From positions 1 through 40,405 of the forward strand of contig JAGBBV010000026.1 of the NCBI GenBank assembly GCA_017938315.1: a DNA stretch of 40,405 bases, given 5' to 3'. The stretch is from Lachnospiraceae bacterium (GTDB taxonomy: Bacteria; Bacillota; Clostridia; Lachnospirales; Lachnospiraceae). The first letter of the stretch is position 1. Each line of letters begins with the position of its first letter. Below are positions 8,034 through 15,412 of this stretch, one piece after another. A program made the position numbers and the translations under genes. The notes below the pieces were generated by a model. The model was not told where the DNA came from. It worked only from the letters and a program-made list of their open reading frames with translations, and did not search any database.

Positions 8034-8087
8034 CGTGAAGGTGGACGTACTGTAGGTTCAGGTAGTGTTGCTACTATCATCGAATAA
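8034..8087 (+). pseudogene. tuf: 3'-terminal fragment of tuf (elongation factor Tu), probable integration junction
   Basis: The frame ending at TAA 8085-8087 reads REGGRTVGSGSVATIIE, the conserved C-terminus of bacterial EF-Tu. Homology stops abruptly at the R codon: the preceding codons bear no resemblance to EF-Tu and no start is present, so this is a 17-codon remnant and not a gene. The terminator right after it fits a native tuf 3' end. The simplest reading is that an element integrated in or next to the 3' end of tuf, leaving this copy at the junction and an intact tuf (or tuf plus element) to the left of the window. Rearrangement without site-specific integration is also possible. Confidence 0.8.
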
Positions 8088-8136
8088 TTTTAACTGATTA
8101 TTTAAACTAGTTAAAATAGAATTGATTTAATAATCA

Positions 8137-8175
8137 AGTCGCAATCTTATAGAAATATAGGATTGCGGCTTTTTT
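8137..8175 (+). terminator. Strong Rho-independent terminator after the tuf remnant
   Basis: A 15-bp stem (8137-8151 with 8156-8170, two G-U pairs in RNA) is capped by a GAAA tetraloop and followed by five T. It is 50 bases after the tuf stop and isolates the racemase operon from anything upstream. Confidence 0.9.
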
Positions 8176-8176
8176 A

Positions 8177-8205
8177 TTGTGGTAATATTTTACAACTGTT
8201 ATAAT
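8177..8205 (+). promoter_or_regulatory. SigA promoter of the racemase operon
   Basis: TTGTGG (8177-8182) and TATAAT (8200-8205) are spaced by 17 bases. Directly downstream, 8214-8227 reads GATAATGATAATAG, two copies of the GATAAT hexamer used in Fur boxes, so metal control of this promoter is possible. Only two hexamers are clear, and in AT-rich DNA this may be chance. Confidence 0.65.
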
Positions 8206-8255
8206 AGAAAAATGATAATGATAATAGTAAAACACAGACGCAGGAGAGAATGCTT

Positions 8256-8948
8256 GTGAAAAAGATAGGTCTTGTAGGTGGTATCGGACCGGCATCAACG
8301 GTAGAATATTACCTTGGTTTGATTCAAAAATGTCAAAATGAGTTGGGGCAAAATGTGTATCCGGAAATTGTGATTGATAGTGTAAATATGACGAAGCATG
8401 ATGAGGCTCTTAGAGAGAAAAATTATGATAAATTGTGTGAGTATTTATTAGTAAGTCTATCCAATTTGAAAACTGCCGGTGCGGAAGTTGCTGCAATTAC
8501 AGCAAATACGGAGCATATCGTTTGGGAGATGATTGCTGATAAGGTTCCCCTGCCTGTTATTAATATAGTGGATGCTGTTGTAAAGTCTATTCGCGAGAAA
8601 AAATACAAACGGGTTCTTGTTTTTGGTACAGAGTTTACGATGAGGAGCGGCCTGTATAAAAGCGAGTTACTAAAAAGAGGTATTGTGCCTATTATTCCAA
8701 CAGGCGAAGACATTGAGCACATTGGAAAATTAATTTATCCTAATTTAGAAAATGGCATTGTTGTGGAAGCGGACAAAGCAAAATTGTTGGAGTTGGCAGA
8801 AAAGTATATTGCCAGAGAAAAAGCAGATGCGTTATTGCTTGGATGCACAGAACTTCCACTTGCCATTAAAGAAACGGATGTGAATGTTCCACTTTTAAAC
8901 TCTACAGAAATACATATTAATGAAATATATTATGAAGCTATAAAATGA
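8256..8948 (+). CDS. Aspartate/glutamate racemase family protein lacking the first catalytic cysteine
   Basis: The 230-residue protein begins KKIGLVGGIGPASTVEYY, typical of the Asp/Glu racemase superfamily, and ends its second domain with GCTELPL (C197). The first catalytic position, normally the Cys of a C-N-T-x-H motif, is Ala here (ITANTEH, A83). A similar asymmetry occurs in some family members (the E. coli YgeA type uses Thr there), so the enzyme may use one cysteine, a different substrate, or be a lyase. GTG 8256 is nine bases after AGGAG; ATG 8250 is only three bases after it. The next gene, a P5C reductase-like protein, follows after 36 bases, suggesting a shared amino-acid pathway. 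Confidence 0.85.
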   Translation: MKKIGLVGGIGPASTVEYYLGLIQKCQNELGQNVYPEIVIDSVNMTKHDEALREKNYDKLCEYLLVSLSNLKTAGAEVAAITANTEHIVWEMIADKVPLPVINIVDAVVKSIREKKYKRVLVFGTEFTMRSGLYKSELLKRGIVPIIPTGEDIEHIGKLIYPNLENGIVVEADKAKLLELAEKYIAREKADALLLGCTELPLAIKETDVNVPLLNSTEIHINEIYYEAIK

Positions 8949-8984
8949 TAAAATAATGCATTAACAAAACAAGAGAGGAAGAAA

Positions 8985-9797
8985 ATGAAAGTCGGAGTTA
9001 TTGGTTATGGAAGTATGGGTAAGATGCTTTTGGAGAAACTCTCCTTAAATAGCAATCTAATTGATGAGAAATTATATGTGGCAAATAGAAGCTATGAGAA
9101 AATAGCTGATTTGGCTAAAGAGTATCATGTATGTCACAGCAATCAAGAGATTGCCAAAGAGGTCGATATACTTTTTATCTGTGTCAGACCTATTAATATG
9201 AAAAATGTGTTGGAAGAAATAAAAACCACTTTAAGGGAAGAACAGATGATTGTGTCTCTCAATGGAAGTATTACTTTTGAACAGATAGAGAGTGTATGTA
9301 AGAATAAAGTGGTAAAGGCGATACCAAGTGTGTTGGCCGAGATAAATAAATCGCAAACATTGCTTTGCTGTAATGCATTGGTAAATGAGCAGGATAAAGT
9401 AACTATAAAAGATTTGTTATCCGGTATAGGTTCTGTAATAGAATTACCGGAGTCAGAGATGGGAATGGGCTCAGAACTTGTTAGTTGTATGCCGGGATTT
9501 ATAGCAGCGATATTTAATGAAATTTGCTTATCGGCACAAAAGCATACAAGCATTGCAACTGAAAAAATTGTTCAAATGGTATTAAATACAATGATAGGAA
9601 CAGGGCAATTAATGATTGAAAACGATCATTCCTATCAGGAAGTTATTACAAGAGTAGCGACAAAAGGCGGAATTACAGAAGAAGGTGTAAAGGTAATACA
9701 AGAATCGTTTCCGCAAGTTTCTGACTCGATTTTTGAAAAAACATTAGAGAAACGAAGACAGACTGCTTTGAATGCGCAGAAAGCATTTAAAGAATAA
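8985..9797 (+). CDS. Pyrroline-5-carboxylate reductase family protein (ProC/ComER-like)
   Basis: 270 residues with an N-terminal NAD(P)-binding Rossmann fold (GYGSMG at 7-12) and the C-terminal dimerisation domain bearing the family signature (VATKGGITEEGVKVI). P5C reductase makes proline from pyrroline-5-carboxylate. The CDS is co-directional with the racemase upstream and has a ribosome binding site AGAGAGGAAG. It is slightly divergent from canonical ProC, for example in the region before the signature (MPGFIAAIFNEICLSAQKH), and could be a ProC paralogue such as ComER acting on another imine. proB lies 17 kb away, so this is not a classic pro operon. Confidence 0.85.
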   Translation: MKVGVIGYGSMGKMLLEKLSLNSNLIDEKLYVANRSYEKIADLAKEYHVCHSNQEIAKEVDILFICVRPINMKNVLEEIKTTLREEQMIVSLNGSITFEQIESVCKNKVVKAIPSVLAEINKSQTLLCCNALVNEQDKVTIKDLLSGIGSVIELPESEMGMGSELVSCMPGFIAAIFNEICLSAQKHTSIATEKIVQMVLNTMIGTGQLMIENDHSYQEVITRVATKGGITEEGVKVIQESFPQVSDSIFEKTLEKRRQTALNAQKAFKE

Positions 9798-9823
9798 TTT
9801 TTATGAAAAAGGAGAGTTTATTT

Positions 9824-10399
9824 ATGAAACAACATTTGAAAAAATCCATTTTGAGTGTATTACTTACTTCCTGCATTCTATTCACTGTTGGATGCGGGAC
9901 AACATCATTAAATTCTGATTATGATGACGATAAAAATGCGGAAGTATCTGTTTCTAAGTCGCAGGAAGATGAAACTTCTTTTATTACTGAATATAAGTGG
10001 CAGGGAGCTAAGGATGGTTCGCTTATGGTATTTGAACCGGACGGAAATTTTAAATATTATCGTTATGCCGATGATTTAGACGACAATTATTATTACGGAA
10101 CTTATGTATTTAATATTGGAAGTTCAGCAGTACAATATTTAACTACTGACTTAGCTGATAATGGTGTTACAGCAGACGAATTGCAGACCATTTTCGATAA
10201 CAATGAAGGATATGATGAATCCAATTTTGTATGTCTGGTACTAAATAATGAAGCATGTATTATTGATGGGGAAAATCAGGTGGAAAATCCTTATCAGACT
10301 CCTTACTTTGGATTCTGCTTGGAGGATACGGATGGAACGTTGGTTTTAGATCTTGCGAATATGAACACCGGAAATTATTCCACGTTTATTGCAAAATAA
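9824..10399 (+). CDS. Small secreted lipoprotein of unknown function
   Basis: ATG 9824 is nine bases after AAAGGAG and gives a 191-residue protein with a lipoprotein signal: basic KQHLKK, a hydrophobic core (ILSVLLTSCILF) and a lipobox ending TVGC, C24. An in-frame ATG at 9803 lies before the ribosome binding site and is rejected. The mature part is acidic, with a linker rich in Asp and Ser, then a beta-rich domain (KWQGAKDGSLMVFEPDGNFKYY, GTYVF) similar in style to small cell-surface lipoproteins of clostridia. No enzymatic motif. It follows the P5C reductase-like gene closely and may be in its operon. Confidence 0.8.
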   Translation: MKQHLKKSILSVLLTSCILFTVGCGTTSLNSDYDDDKNAEVSVSKSQEDETSFITEYKWQGAKDGSLMVFEPDGNFKYYRYADDLDDNYYYGTYVFNIGSSAVQYLTTDLADNGVTADELQTIFDNNEGYDESNFVCLVLNNEACIIDGENQVENPYQTPYFGFCLEDTDGTLVLDLANMNTGNYSTFIAK

Positions 10400-10425
10400 A
10401 AAAAGGTGTAGACGAGTAATAAGTT

Positions 10426-11100
10426 ATGGCATTTCAGATGATACATATGGAAATTGCATACAGACTTTTGGAACGCATTCCGCAAATAGAAAATGCTGCA
10501 GAATTTATTCTTGGTTCTGTGGCTCCGGACAGTGTGCATATGAATCCATGTTTTAATATTCAGATGAAGGTGAAATCCCATATGTTTGAAGGCTGCGGAA
10601 ACTGGAGTGACACGCAGGACTATGACCGATGGAAAAGCAATATCCATTCAGTATTTTCCCAAGTTGCCTATGAAAAAGACAAAAGATACAGAGATTTCAC
10701 ATTAGGCTTATGTGTCCATTGCCTTACTGACTACAGGAATGATTTAAACATATGGAGAAAATTACAAAAACAATACATACCTCCGATGAAGTTAGAAGAG
10801 TTTAAAGAAGCATATTATCCGGAAGCAAGAGGCATTGATTTGTGGCTTTATCAAAACAGTGAGCATACTGAAACAATTAGAAAAATGCTGTCAGAGGCTG
10901 TTGCTTTACCGGTAGAAAGATTAGTAAACAAAGAAGATATAGAAAGCCAACGGAAGCATTTGTTAAATGTACAATATAATGTTAATATAGTTGATATAGT
11001 AAATTATCATTTTTTATCAGAAAGTACACTTAGAGAGTTTATAGATTTTACAGTAAATGATATTGCAGAAACAATAAAGACTTGGAAAGTGAGAGAATAA
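10426..11100 (+). CDS. Zinc-dependent phospholipase C-like family protein
   Basis: 224 residues with the pattern of the zinc-dependent PLC / S1-P1 fold family: H7 (MIHMEIA), D35 in GSVAPD, H52 (KSHMFEG), and H98 and D102 in GLCVHCLTDYRND, which would ligate the zinc cluster. It lacks a signal peptide, so it acts inside the cell, unlike secreted clostridial alpha-toxin. Substrate unknown. The ribosome binding site before ATG 10426 is weak (AAAAGGTG is about 18 bases upstream). Its stop codon overlaps the next start by one base (TAATG at 11098-11102), so it is translationally coupled to the deacetylase. Confidence 0.8.
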   Translation: MAFQMIHMEIAYRLLERIPQIENAAEFILGSVAPDSVHMNPCFNIQMKVKSHMFEGCGNWSDTQDYDRWKSNIHSVFSQVAYEKDKRYRDFTLGLCVHCLTDYRNDLNIWRKLQKQYIPPMKLEEFKEAYYPEARGIDLWLYQNSEHTETIRKMLSEAVALPVERLVNKEDIESQRKHLLNVQYNVNIVDIVNYHFLSESTLREFIDFTVNDIAETIKTWKVRE

Positions 11101-11735
11101 TGGAAAAAGAAAAATTAGTAGCATTTACCTTTGACGACGGTCCGGTAGAATACTCTGAAGAGAGTACGGCAATGAAGATATTACGTACATTGGAGAAGTA
11201 TGGTCAGAGATCAACGTTTTTCTATATAGGGGAACAAATGAATGAAGGCAATAAAAAGGAACTGGAATTTGCACAGAAATTAGGATGCGAAGCGGCAAAT
11301 CATACATATACCCACTGTTTTTTGACCAAATGCACGAAAGAACAGGTGGAGGAAGAGTTCGCAAAAACCACAAAGCTGCTGGAAGAATATACGGGAAAAA
11401 CTCCCACACTTGGAAGAATTCCTTATATGGAATGGAATGATATGGTGCTGAAGGCAGCAGGATTTCCGCTAATCGGATGCAGTGTGGACAGTAGAGATTA
11501 TGCACAGATTCCTACAGAAGAAATTATTAAGCGGATTATGGATGCAGAGGCAAATGGTGAACTGGAAAATGCAGTAGTATTATTACATGAGCATTACCCT
11601 ACCACTGCACGGGCAGTGGAATATTTAATTCCTGCATTGATTGAAAAAGGTTATCGCTTTGTGACTGTTTCCGAATTGGCAGAGCACAATGGTATTACAC
11701 TGAAAAAAGGGATAACATACGATAAGATGCAATAG
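11100..11735 (+). CDS. Polysaccharide deacetylase (NodB domain) family protein
   Basis: The 211-residue protein is a bare NodB domain: motif 1 TFDDGP at 10-15 (D12 and D13), motif 2 NHTYTH at 67-72 (H68, H72 metal ligands), a modified motif 3 (GRIPYMEWND in place of R-P-P-Y-G) and a C-terminal LLHEHYPTT motif. Family members remove acetyl groups from peptidoglycan or other N-acetyl sugars; with no signal peptide this one may be cytoplasmic or leave by another route. ATG 11100 shares its A with the upstream TAA and has GTGAGAG before it; TTG 11082 is a poorer choice. A strong terminator follows. Confidence 0.88.
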   Translation: MEKEKLVAFTFDDGPVEYSEESTAMKILRTLEKYGQRSTFFYIGEQMNEGNKKELEFAQKLGCEAANHTYTHCFLTKCTKEQVEEEFAKTTKLLEEYTGKTPTLGRIPYMEWNDMVLKAAGFPLIGCSVDSRDYAQIPTEEIIKRIMDAEANGELENAVVLLHEHYPTTARAVEYLIPALIEKGYRFVTVSELAEHNGITLKKGITYDKMQ

Positions 11736-11743
11736 AAAAGTTG

Positions 11744-11789
11744 GCAATGTAAAGAAAGCCTATGCACGACTTTCTTTACATTGCTTTTT
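11744..11789 (+). terminator. Terminator between the deacetylase and the convergent diguanylate cyclase
   Basis: A perfect 15-bp stem, GCAATGTAAAGAAAG (11744-11758) with CTTTCTTTACATTGC (11770-11784), is followed by TTTTT on the plus strand. The right arm lies inside the last codons of the opposite-strand GGDEF gene, whose stop is at 11760-11762, so the hairpin is shared between a terminator and coding sequence. Confidence 0.85.
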
Positions 11790-12896
11790 ATTTTCATACA
11801 TATGTGCATCTGCAGTTTCAATTACTTTAAGAATTTGTTTCCCTCTTCCACTTGCATGGCCTACTGCACTGGATATTTTGACTTCTGCATTTTCATTAGC
11901 AAGTTGCAACTGCTTTTCAACGGCATTCATAATCATCCTTGCCTCATTAGGCTCCGGATAATCAATAATCATGACAAACTCATCCCCGCCGACGCGGTAG
12001 ATACGGCAGTAATCCGTGGAATATTCGCGCAAGATGGAGGATAACTTCTCAATCATTTTATCTCCCATGAGATGACCGTATTTATCATTGATATATTTCA
12101 GGTTGTTCAGATCCCAGAAGATGACGGCAATGCGGTCAACTCTCGGATAATATGTGGTTACCATTTCTTCATATTTATTCTTATTAAAGACGCCGGTTTT
12201 GGTATCAGTTTCCTTGAAATAGGTAAGCTGTGCAATCCGATAAGCATCTTTATTATGGCTGGTAACCGTGTATTGCATCATAATAGCGAATACAAAGAGA
12301 ATAATTGAGCGGGGCAAAACGGCAAATACCGTTATGACGAACAGGGGATGTTCGTTGAAAGGGAGCGAAAGGGCTAAGCCGCTGGCAGAAGAAAGGTAAT
12401 AGCTCCTAACATGCTGACTTTGAAGTAATATGTTTAAATCACATAATCCAAAATAAAAACCCAGTACGGTACTGATAAGCATAGTGAAAATATTGACAAT
12501 ATAGGTAAACCAAATGGTTTTCTTCCGACGGTATTGGATGGCAAATAATAAGGGAATGACATAAAGCATAACTGCATGAAAAGATAAAATGGCAACAATA
12601 ATGCCGGAAACAACACAAATGAGAAACAGAAAGAAATATTTGATTTCCGGTTTTGCCAAATCACCTTTGATGTAAATGTATAGCGGTGGAATAAACAATA
12701 AAAAAGTAGATAAAAGGGCAATGGTAACCAGCTTTTTATCCACTTCAAATAATCCGGCCATGTTAAGTAACCAGACAAGGGCGAGTGCAATTAGAATCCA
12801 AAGAAATCCTTTCAAAGTATGCTTGTTAGAATTGACTTCTTGGATAACTAATTCCTGTTTATATTTTTTCCTGAAGTCTTCTTTGGGAGTATTCAT
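11760..12896 (-). CDS. Membrane-bound GGDEF diguanylate cyclase
   Basis: 378 residues: about six membrane helices (from about 30 to 210), then a GGDEF domain (about 225-375) with DTKTGVFNKNKYEE, the metal-binding WDLNNLKYIND (D262), and an intact GGDEF at 303-307. It should therefore make cyclic di-GMP at the membrane. The inhibitory I-site (R-x-x-D a few residues before GGDEF) is missing: those positions read TDYCRIY. The membrane part is not a known sensor family that I can name. It starts eight bases after the stop of the upstream 104-residue gene with a short GGTG ribosome binding site, so the two are coupled. Confidence 0.93.
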   Translation of the reverse strand: MNTPKEDFRKKYKQELVIQEVNSNKHTLKGFLWILIALALVWLLNMAGLFEVDKKLVTIALLSTFLLFIPPLYIYIKGDLAKPEIKYFFLFLICVVSGIIVAILSFHAVMLYVIPLLFAIQYRRKKTIWFTYIVNIFTMLISTVLGFYFGLCDLNILLQSQHVRSYYLSSASGLALSLPFNEHPLFVITVFAVLPRSIILFVFAIMMQYTVTSHNKDAYRIAQLTYFKETDTKTGVFNKNKYEEMVTTYYPRVDRIAVIFWDLNNLKYINDKYGHLMGDKMIEKLSSILREYSTDYCRIYRVGGDEFVMIIDYPEPNEARMIMNAVEKQLQLANENAEVKISSAVGHASGRGKQILKVIETADAHMYENKKQCKESRA

Positions 12897-12903
12897 ACTT
12901 ATT

Positions 12904-13218
12904 TCACCATATAGTCATTTTGCTTATCTTTTTGACCTTTTTAGACAGGGTATAACGTAGATTTTCAAACTTATCATCCGGCAAAGCAGCCAAATCACCG
13001 CCGATACATTCTTTAATTTCGGCAATGGGTTTATCCAAGAACGCAATAACTTCATCAGGGTTATATCCTTGAAGTGGTGAAACGCCTTTTTGGCGACAAA
13101 TATAAATCGTAATAGCCTTTAAAAGAGACTGCTCGTTTTCAATTGCAATTTCTTCTTCTTTTTTGATTTCTTTAGCAAATGCTCTCTTTAAATCATTTAC
13201 ATTATCGTAGGTACCCAT
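12904..13218 (-). CDS. Small unknown protein cotranscribed with the diguanylate cyclase
   Basis: ATG 13218 (minus) follows AAAAGGAGAGGGA and gives a 104-residue soluble protein starting MGTYDNVNDLKRAF; GTG 13236 would lie before the ribosome binding site. The protein is highly charged and mostly helical, with a central QKGVSPLQGYNPDEVIAFLDKP and a basic end (LSKKVKKISKM). I do not recognise the family. The seven-base gap to the GGDEF gene suggests a partner or regulator of that enzyme, but this is inference from position only. Confidence 0.7.
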   Translation of the reverse strand: MGTYDNVNDLKRAFAKEIKKEEEIAIENEQSLLKAITIYICRQKGVSPLQGYNPDEVIAFLDKPIAEIKECIGGDLAALPDDKFENLRYTLSKKVKKISKMTIW

Positions 13219-13287
13219 ATTCCCTCTCCTTTTCACGTCTGTGATGTAACCCTCAAATTATTAATAGTACAAATTTCCTATACCAAT

Positions 13288-13316
13288 ATATTACATGAAA
13301 AGAGTGATAATAGCAA
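13288..13316 (-). promoter_or_regulatory. Probable promoter of the small protein-GGDEF operon
   Basis: On the minus strand TTGCTA (13316-13311) and TAATAT (13293-13288) are spaced by 17 bases, about 70 bases upstream of the ribosome binding site of the small gene. Confidence 0.5.
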
Positions 13317-13387
13317 CTTATTTTTAGGAATTGTGTAACAATTATTAGCTGTCTATTTATACATTTTATAAGGAGGTGAGAAAAAAG

Positions 13388-13423
13388 GTGACAACAACTT
13401 TCATGTTGCCCGTATGTTTATAG
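13388..13423 (+). CDS. Possible 11-residue leader peptide with an ideal Shine-Dalgarno
   Basis: AAGGAGGTGA (13370-13379), a full ten-base match to the usual anti-Shine-Dalgarno, is followed after eight bases by GTG and the short frame MTTTFMLPVCL, ending in TAG at 13421-13423. A weak promoter (TTGTGT 13331-13336, 17 bases, TATTTA 13354-13359) lies upstream. It could be a leader peptide or a ribosome standby site for the zinc-ribbon operon, or a relic. No homology can be claimed for 11 residues. Confidence 0.25.
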   Translation: MTTTFMLPVCL

Positions 13424-13434
13424 AATGATAAAAT
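13406..13434 (+). promoter_or_regulatory. Probable SigA promoter of the zinc-ribbon operon
   Basis: TTGCCC (13406-13411) and TAAAAT (13429-13434) are spaced by 17 bases, about 40 bases before ATG 13473. Confidence 0.55.
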
Positions 13435-13472
13435 GAAAATGTTGAAAATATGTGTAAATAGGGAGAAAAATT

Positions 13473-14240
13473 ATGATTTGTAAAAACTGCGGCGGTGAAT
13501 ATTCCGATGAGGCATTGCATTGTCCTTATTGCCATACCGAAAACAAAAAGGTGGCAGCAAGACAGAAAAAAGCAATTTTGAATAGCTATGATATAGAAGC
13601 AGAAAAGATAAAAGATCAGGCGAAACAGTATCCTCAAAAGACAGTAAATAAGTGGACGAGATACATATTTGTGGGAATGGGAATCTTAGTAGCAGTAGGC
13701 TTTACCGTAACTATGATTAGCATATTGGCGACCAAGATCGGCAGCAACCATAAGTATGCAAAAATGCAGAGCCATAAGCAAAAACTGGAAGAGATGCTGA
13801 CAGGAGAGGATTATGAAGGCATAAAGGAATATATGTCAAAAGAAGAACTTTACAGCTATGGATATGAGACTTACTGGCAGGTGCAGGATGCATATACACA
13901 ATGCTTGAATATAGAAGAAAGCATTGCCGGTATCGTTACCTTAGAGGATGACATTTACAAAAGCCGTGAAGAATGGGAACTGTATATAGAATATGACATC
14001 AGCAGGATTTTAAGAGGAGCAGAGATACTCCTTTCCTATTATGAGGATGAGTGCAGGGATGATGTATTTAGGGGAAACGAAGCAGCTTTGGCGAGCATTT
14101 GCGAACAGGGATTGGGACTGTTAGAGGAATTTGATTTTTCAAAAGAGGAAATGAGGGAAATCAAACTGGGAAGTGAAAGCAGCCAAAGAGAAGTACTGCT
14201 TCAAAAGCTGGAAGATTATTTTTGGAGTAAAGAGAAATAG
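13473..14240 (+). CDS. Zinc-ribbon membrane protein, first of a three-gene set
   Basis: 255 residues: an N-terminal zinc ribbon with C3, C6, C17 and C20 (MICKNCGGEYS and HCPYC), a basic linker, one membrane helix at about 65-87 (YIFVGMGILVAVGFTVTMISIL), then an acidic helical region of about 160 residues that should lie outside the membrane. Ribosome binding site GGGAG. The next gene has the same plan and identical cysteine spacing, so the two are distant paralogues. Function unknown; such ribbon-plus-TM proteins are common in clostridia and rarely characterised. Confidence 0.8.
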   Translation: MICKNCGGEYSDEALHCPYCHTENKKVAARQKKAILNSYDIEAEKIKDQAKQYPQKTVNKWTRYIFVGMGILVAVGFTVTMISILATKIGSNHKYAKMQSHKQKLEEMLTGEDYEGIKEYMSKEELYSYGYETYWQVQDAYTQCLNIEESIAGIVTLEDDIYKSREEWELYIEYDISRILRGAEILLSYYEDECRDDVFRGNEAALASICEQGLGLLEEFDFSKEEMREIKLGSESSQREVLLQKLEDYFWSKEK

Positions 14241-14254
14241 AGAGGAATGGATAG

Positions 14255-14914
14255 ATGAAATGTCCGTATTGCGGAGGCGAAGTTTCCTCCCAAAGCGTTG
14301 CATGTCCTTTTTGCGGCAGGGAAAACCCGGAAGGAATTGCATTCCAAGAGGAAGTACAGAAAAAAATTGAGAGAAATAAACTGCTGAAACCATTTTTGAT
14401 CAGACAAAAGAAGCCGGAGCTTGTCCAGCGTCTGCTTTCAAGAATGATAGGCATTCTTTTAATCATTAATATAGTAATGTTGACGCTTACTTTTATTGCT
14501 TTTTTATTAATAGAAAGAGAGCCAAACAGAAAGCCGGAAAAAGGGAGCTATGCAGAACTATATTTTTCAGATTTTCAAGGCGTAAATGATTATTATTTTG
14601 ATAGATATTATAAAAACGTTATAGAGTTTATGGAACATATCGATAATGGAGAAATGGCAGATGACTATGAAGTGGAATCCCTGATAGATAGTGCACGCAG
14701 GGCATTGGAAGAAAGCCAGGAGCAAGAATATCAGGAAGAAATTTATCTGTACACCAAAGCTTTTTTCGAAGGAGTTTTAGGCCTGACGGAAGAGGAAAGT
14801 GCTTTTTTAGAGCCGGATGAAGAGGGAGAGTATGGGTACCTGTATAGTGATGATATCAGACGGGAAACGGCAATCGGGGCTGTAAAGAAAAAGATGAAGG
14901 AGAACGAAAAGTGA
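14255..14914 (+). CDS. Zinc-ribbon membrane protein, second of the set
   Basis: 219 residues with a zinc ribbon at the N-terminus (C3, C6, C17, C20), a basic stretch, a membrane helix at about 65-87 (IGILLIINIVMLTLTFIAFLL) and a strongly acidic, helix-rich C-terminal part (about 95-219). Same architecture as the preceding gene, 14 bases upstream. Its stop overlaps the next start (GTGA at 14911-14914), so the three genes are translationally linked. Function unknown. Confidence 0.8.
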   Translation: MKCPYCGGEVSSQSVACPFCGRENPEGIAFQEEVQKKIERNKLLKPFLIRQKKPELVQRLLSRMIGILLIINIVMLTLTFIAFLLIEREPNRKPEKGSYAELYFSDFQGVNDYYFDRYYKNVIEFMEHIDNGEMADDYEVESLIDSARRALEESQEQEYQEEIYLYTKAFFEGVLGLTEEESAFLEPDEEGEYGYLYSDDIRRETAIGAVKKKMKENEK

Positions 14915-15411
14915 TAGGATTTCTTTTGATACTGGCAGGTGCCGTTGCCTTTTATAATTCAGTATATACGCATTGGGATTATGCACGTAAGCTGGTCTGC
15001 AAGAGTGTGCTTTTTTATATAGGGCTGGGTATTACCGTACTTACTTTTTTTGCAACCATCAGTTTTATGGGAACAGTGGTGGAAGATGTACAGGACGCCC
15101 AACTGATATCCAGACTTGGCTTTATAGAACGTGCGGCAGAAGACAATGATTACGCGTGGCTTCCTGTTTACATGGAAAGCGATAAGGACTATGAGGAAGA
15201 GTTCGAATGTTATTGGGAACGTATGATTATGCATGAATGTGCCATGCAATATAGGATTTATGCGGCAGCCAAAGAAAGTGGCATGGGCAGGGAGTATGAG
15301 CAAAAAGCTGATGAATGGGAGTTGCTAATGAAACAATATTGCGCAAATCCGACTTATGCAATCAATCAACCTTATGGAAAATATTTTATGGAATTAGCGG
15401 GAGGAAAATAA
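14911..15411 (+). CDS. Small membrane protein, third of the zinc-ribbon set
   Basis: 166 residues starting with GTG in a four-base overlap with the previous stop. Two membrane helices (about 2-17 and 33-54), then an acidic soluble domain of about 110 residues with several Tyr and Glu (MESDKDYEEEFECYWERM). It lacks the zinc ribbon of its neighbours but shares the TM-plus-acidic-tail design, so the three may assemble together. Family not recognised. Confidence 0.7.
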   Translation: MIGFLLILAGAVAFYNSVYTHWDYARKLVCKSVLFYIGLGITVLTFFATISFMGTVVEDVQDAQLISRLGFIERAAEDNDYAWLPVYMESDKDYEEEFECYWERMIMHECAMQYRIYAAAKESGMGREYEQKADEWELLMKQYCANPTYAINQPYGKYFMELAGGK

Positions 15412-15412
15412 A

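Noticed and set aside
7880-8080. Minus-strand open frame of 66 codons over the element junction
   Set aside because: It runs antisense through the tuf remnant and has no ribosome binding site or recognisable product; the tuf reading on the other strand explains the sequence.
12676-12960. Plus-strand open frames opposite the GGDEF operon
   Set aside because: They cover the membrane-helix codons of the cyclase and show no domain or start signal.
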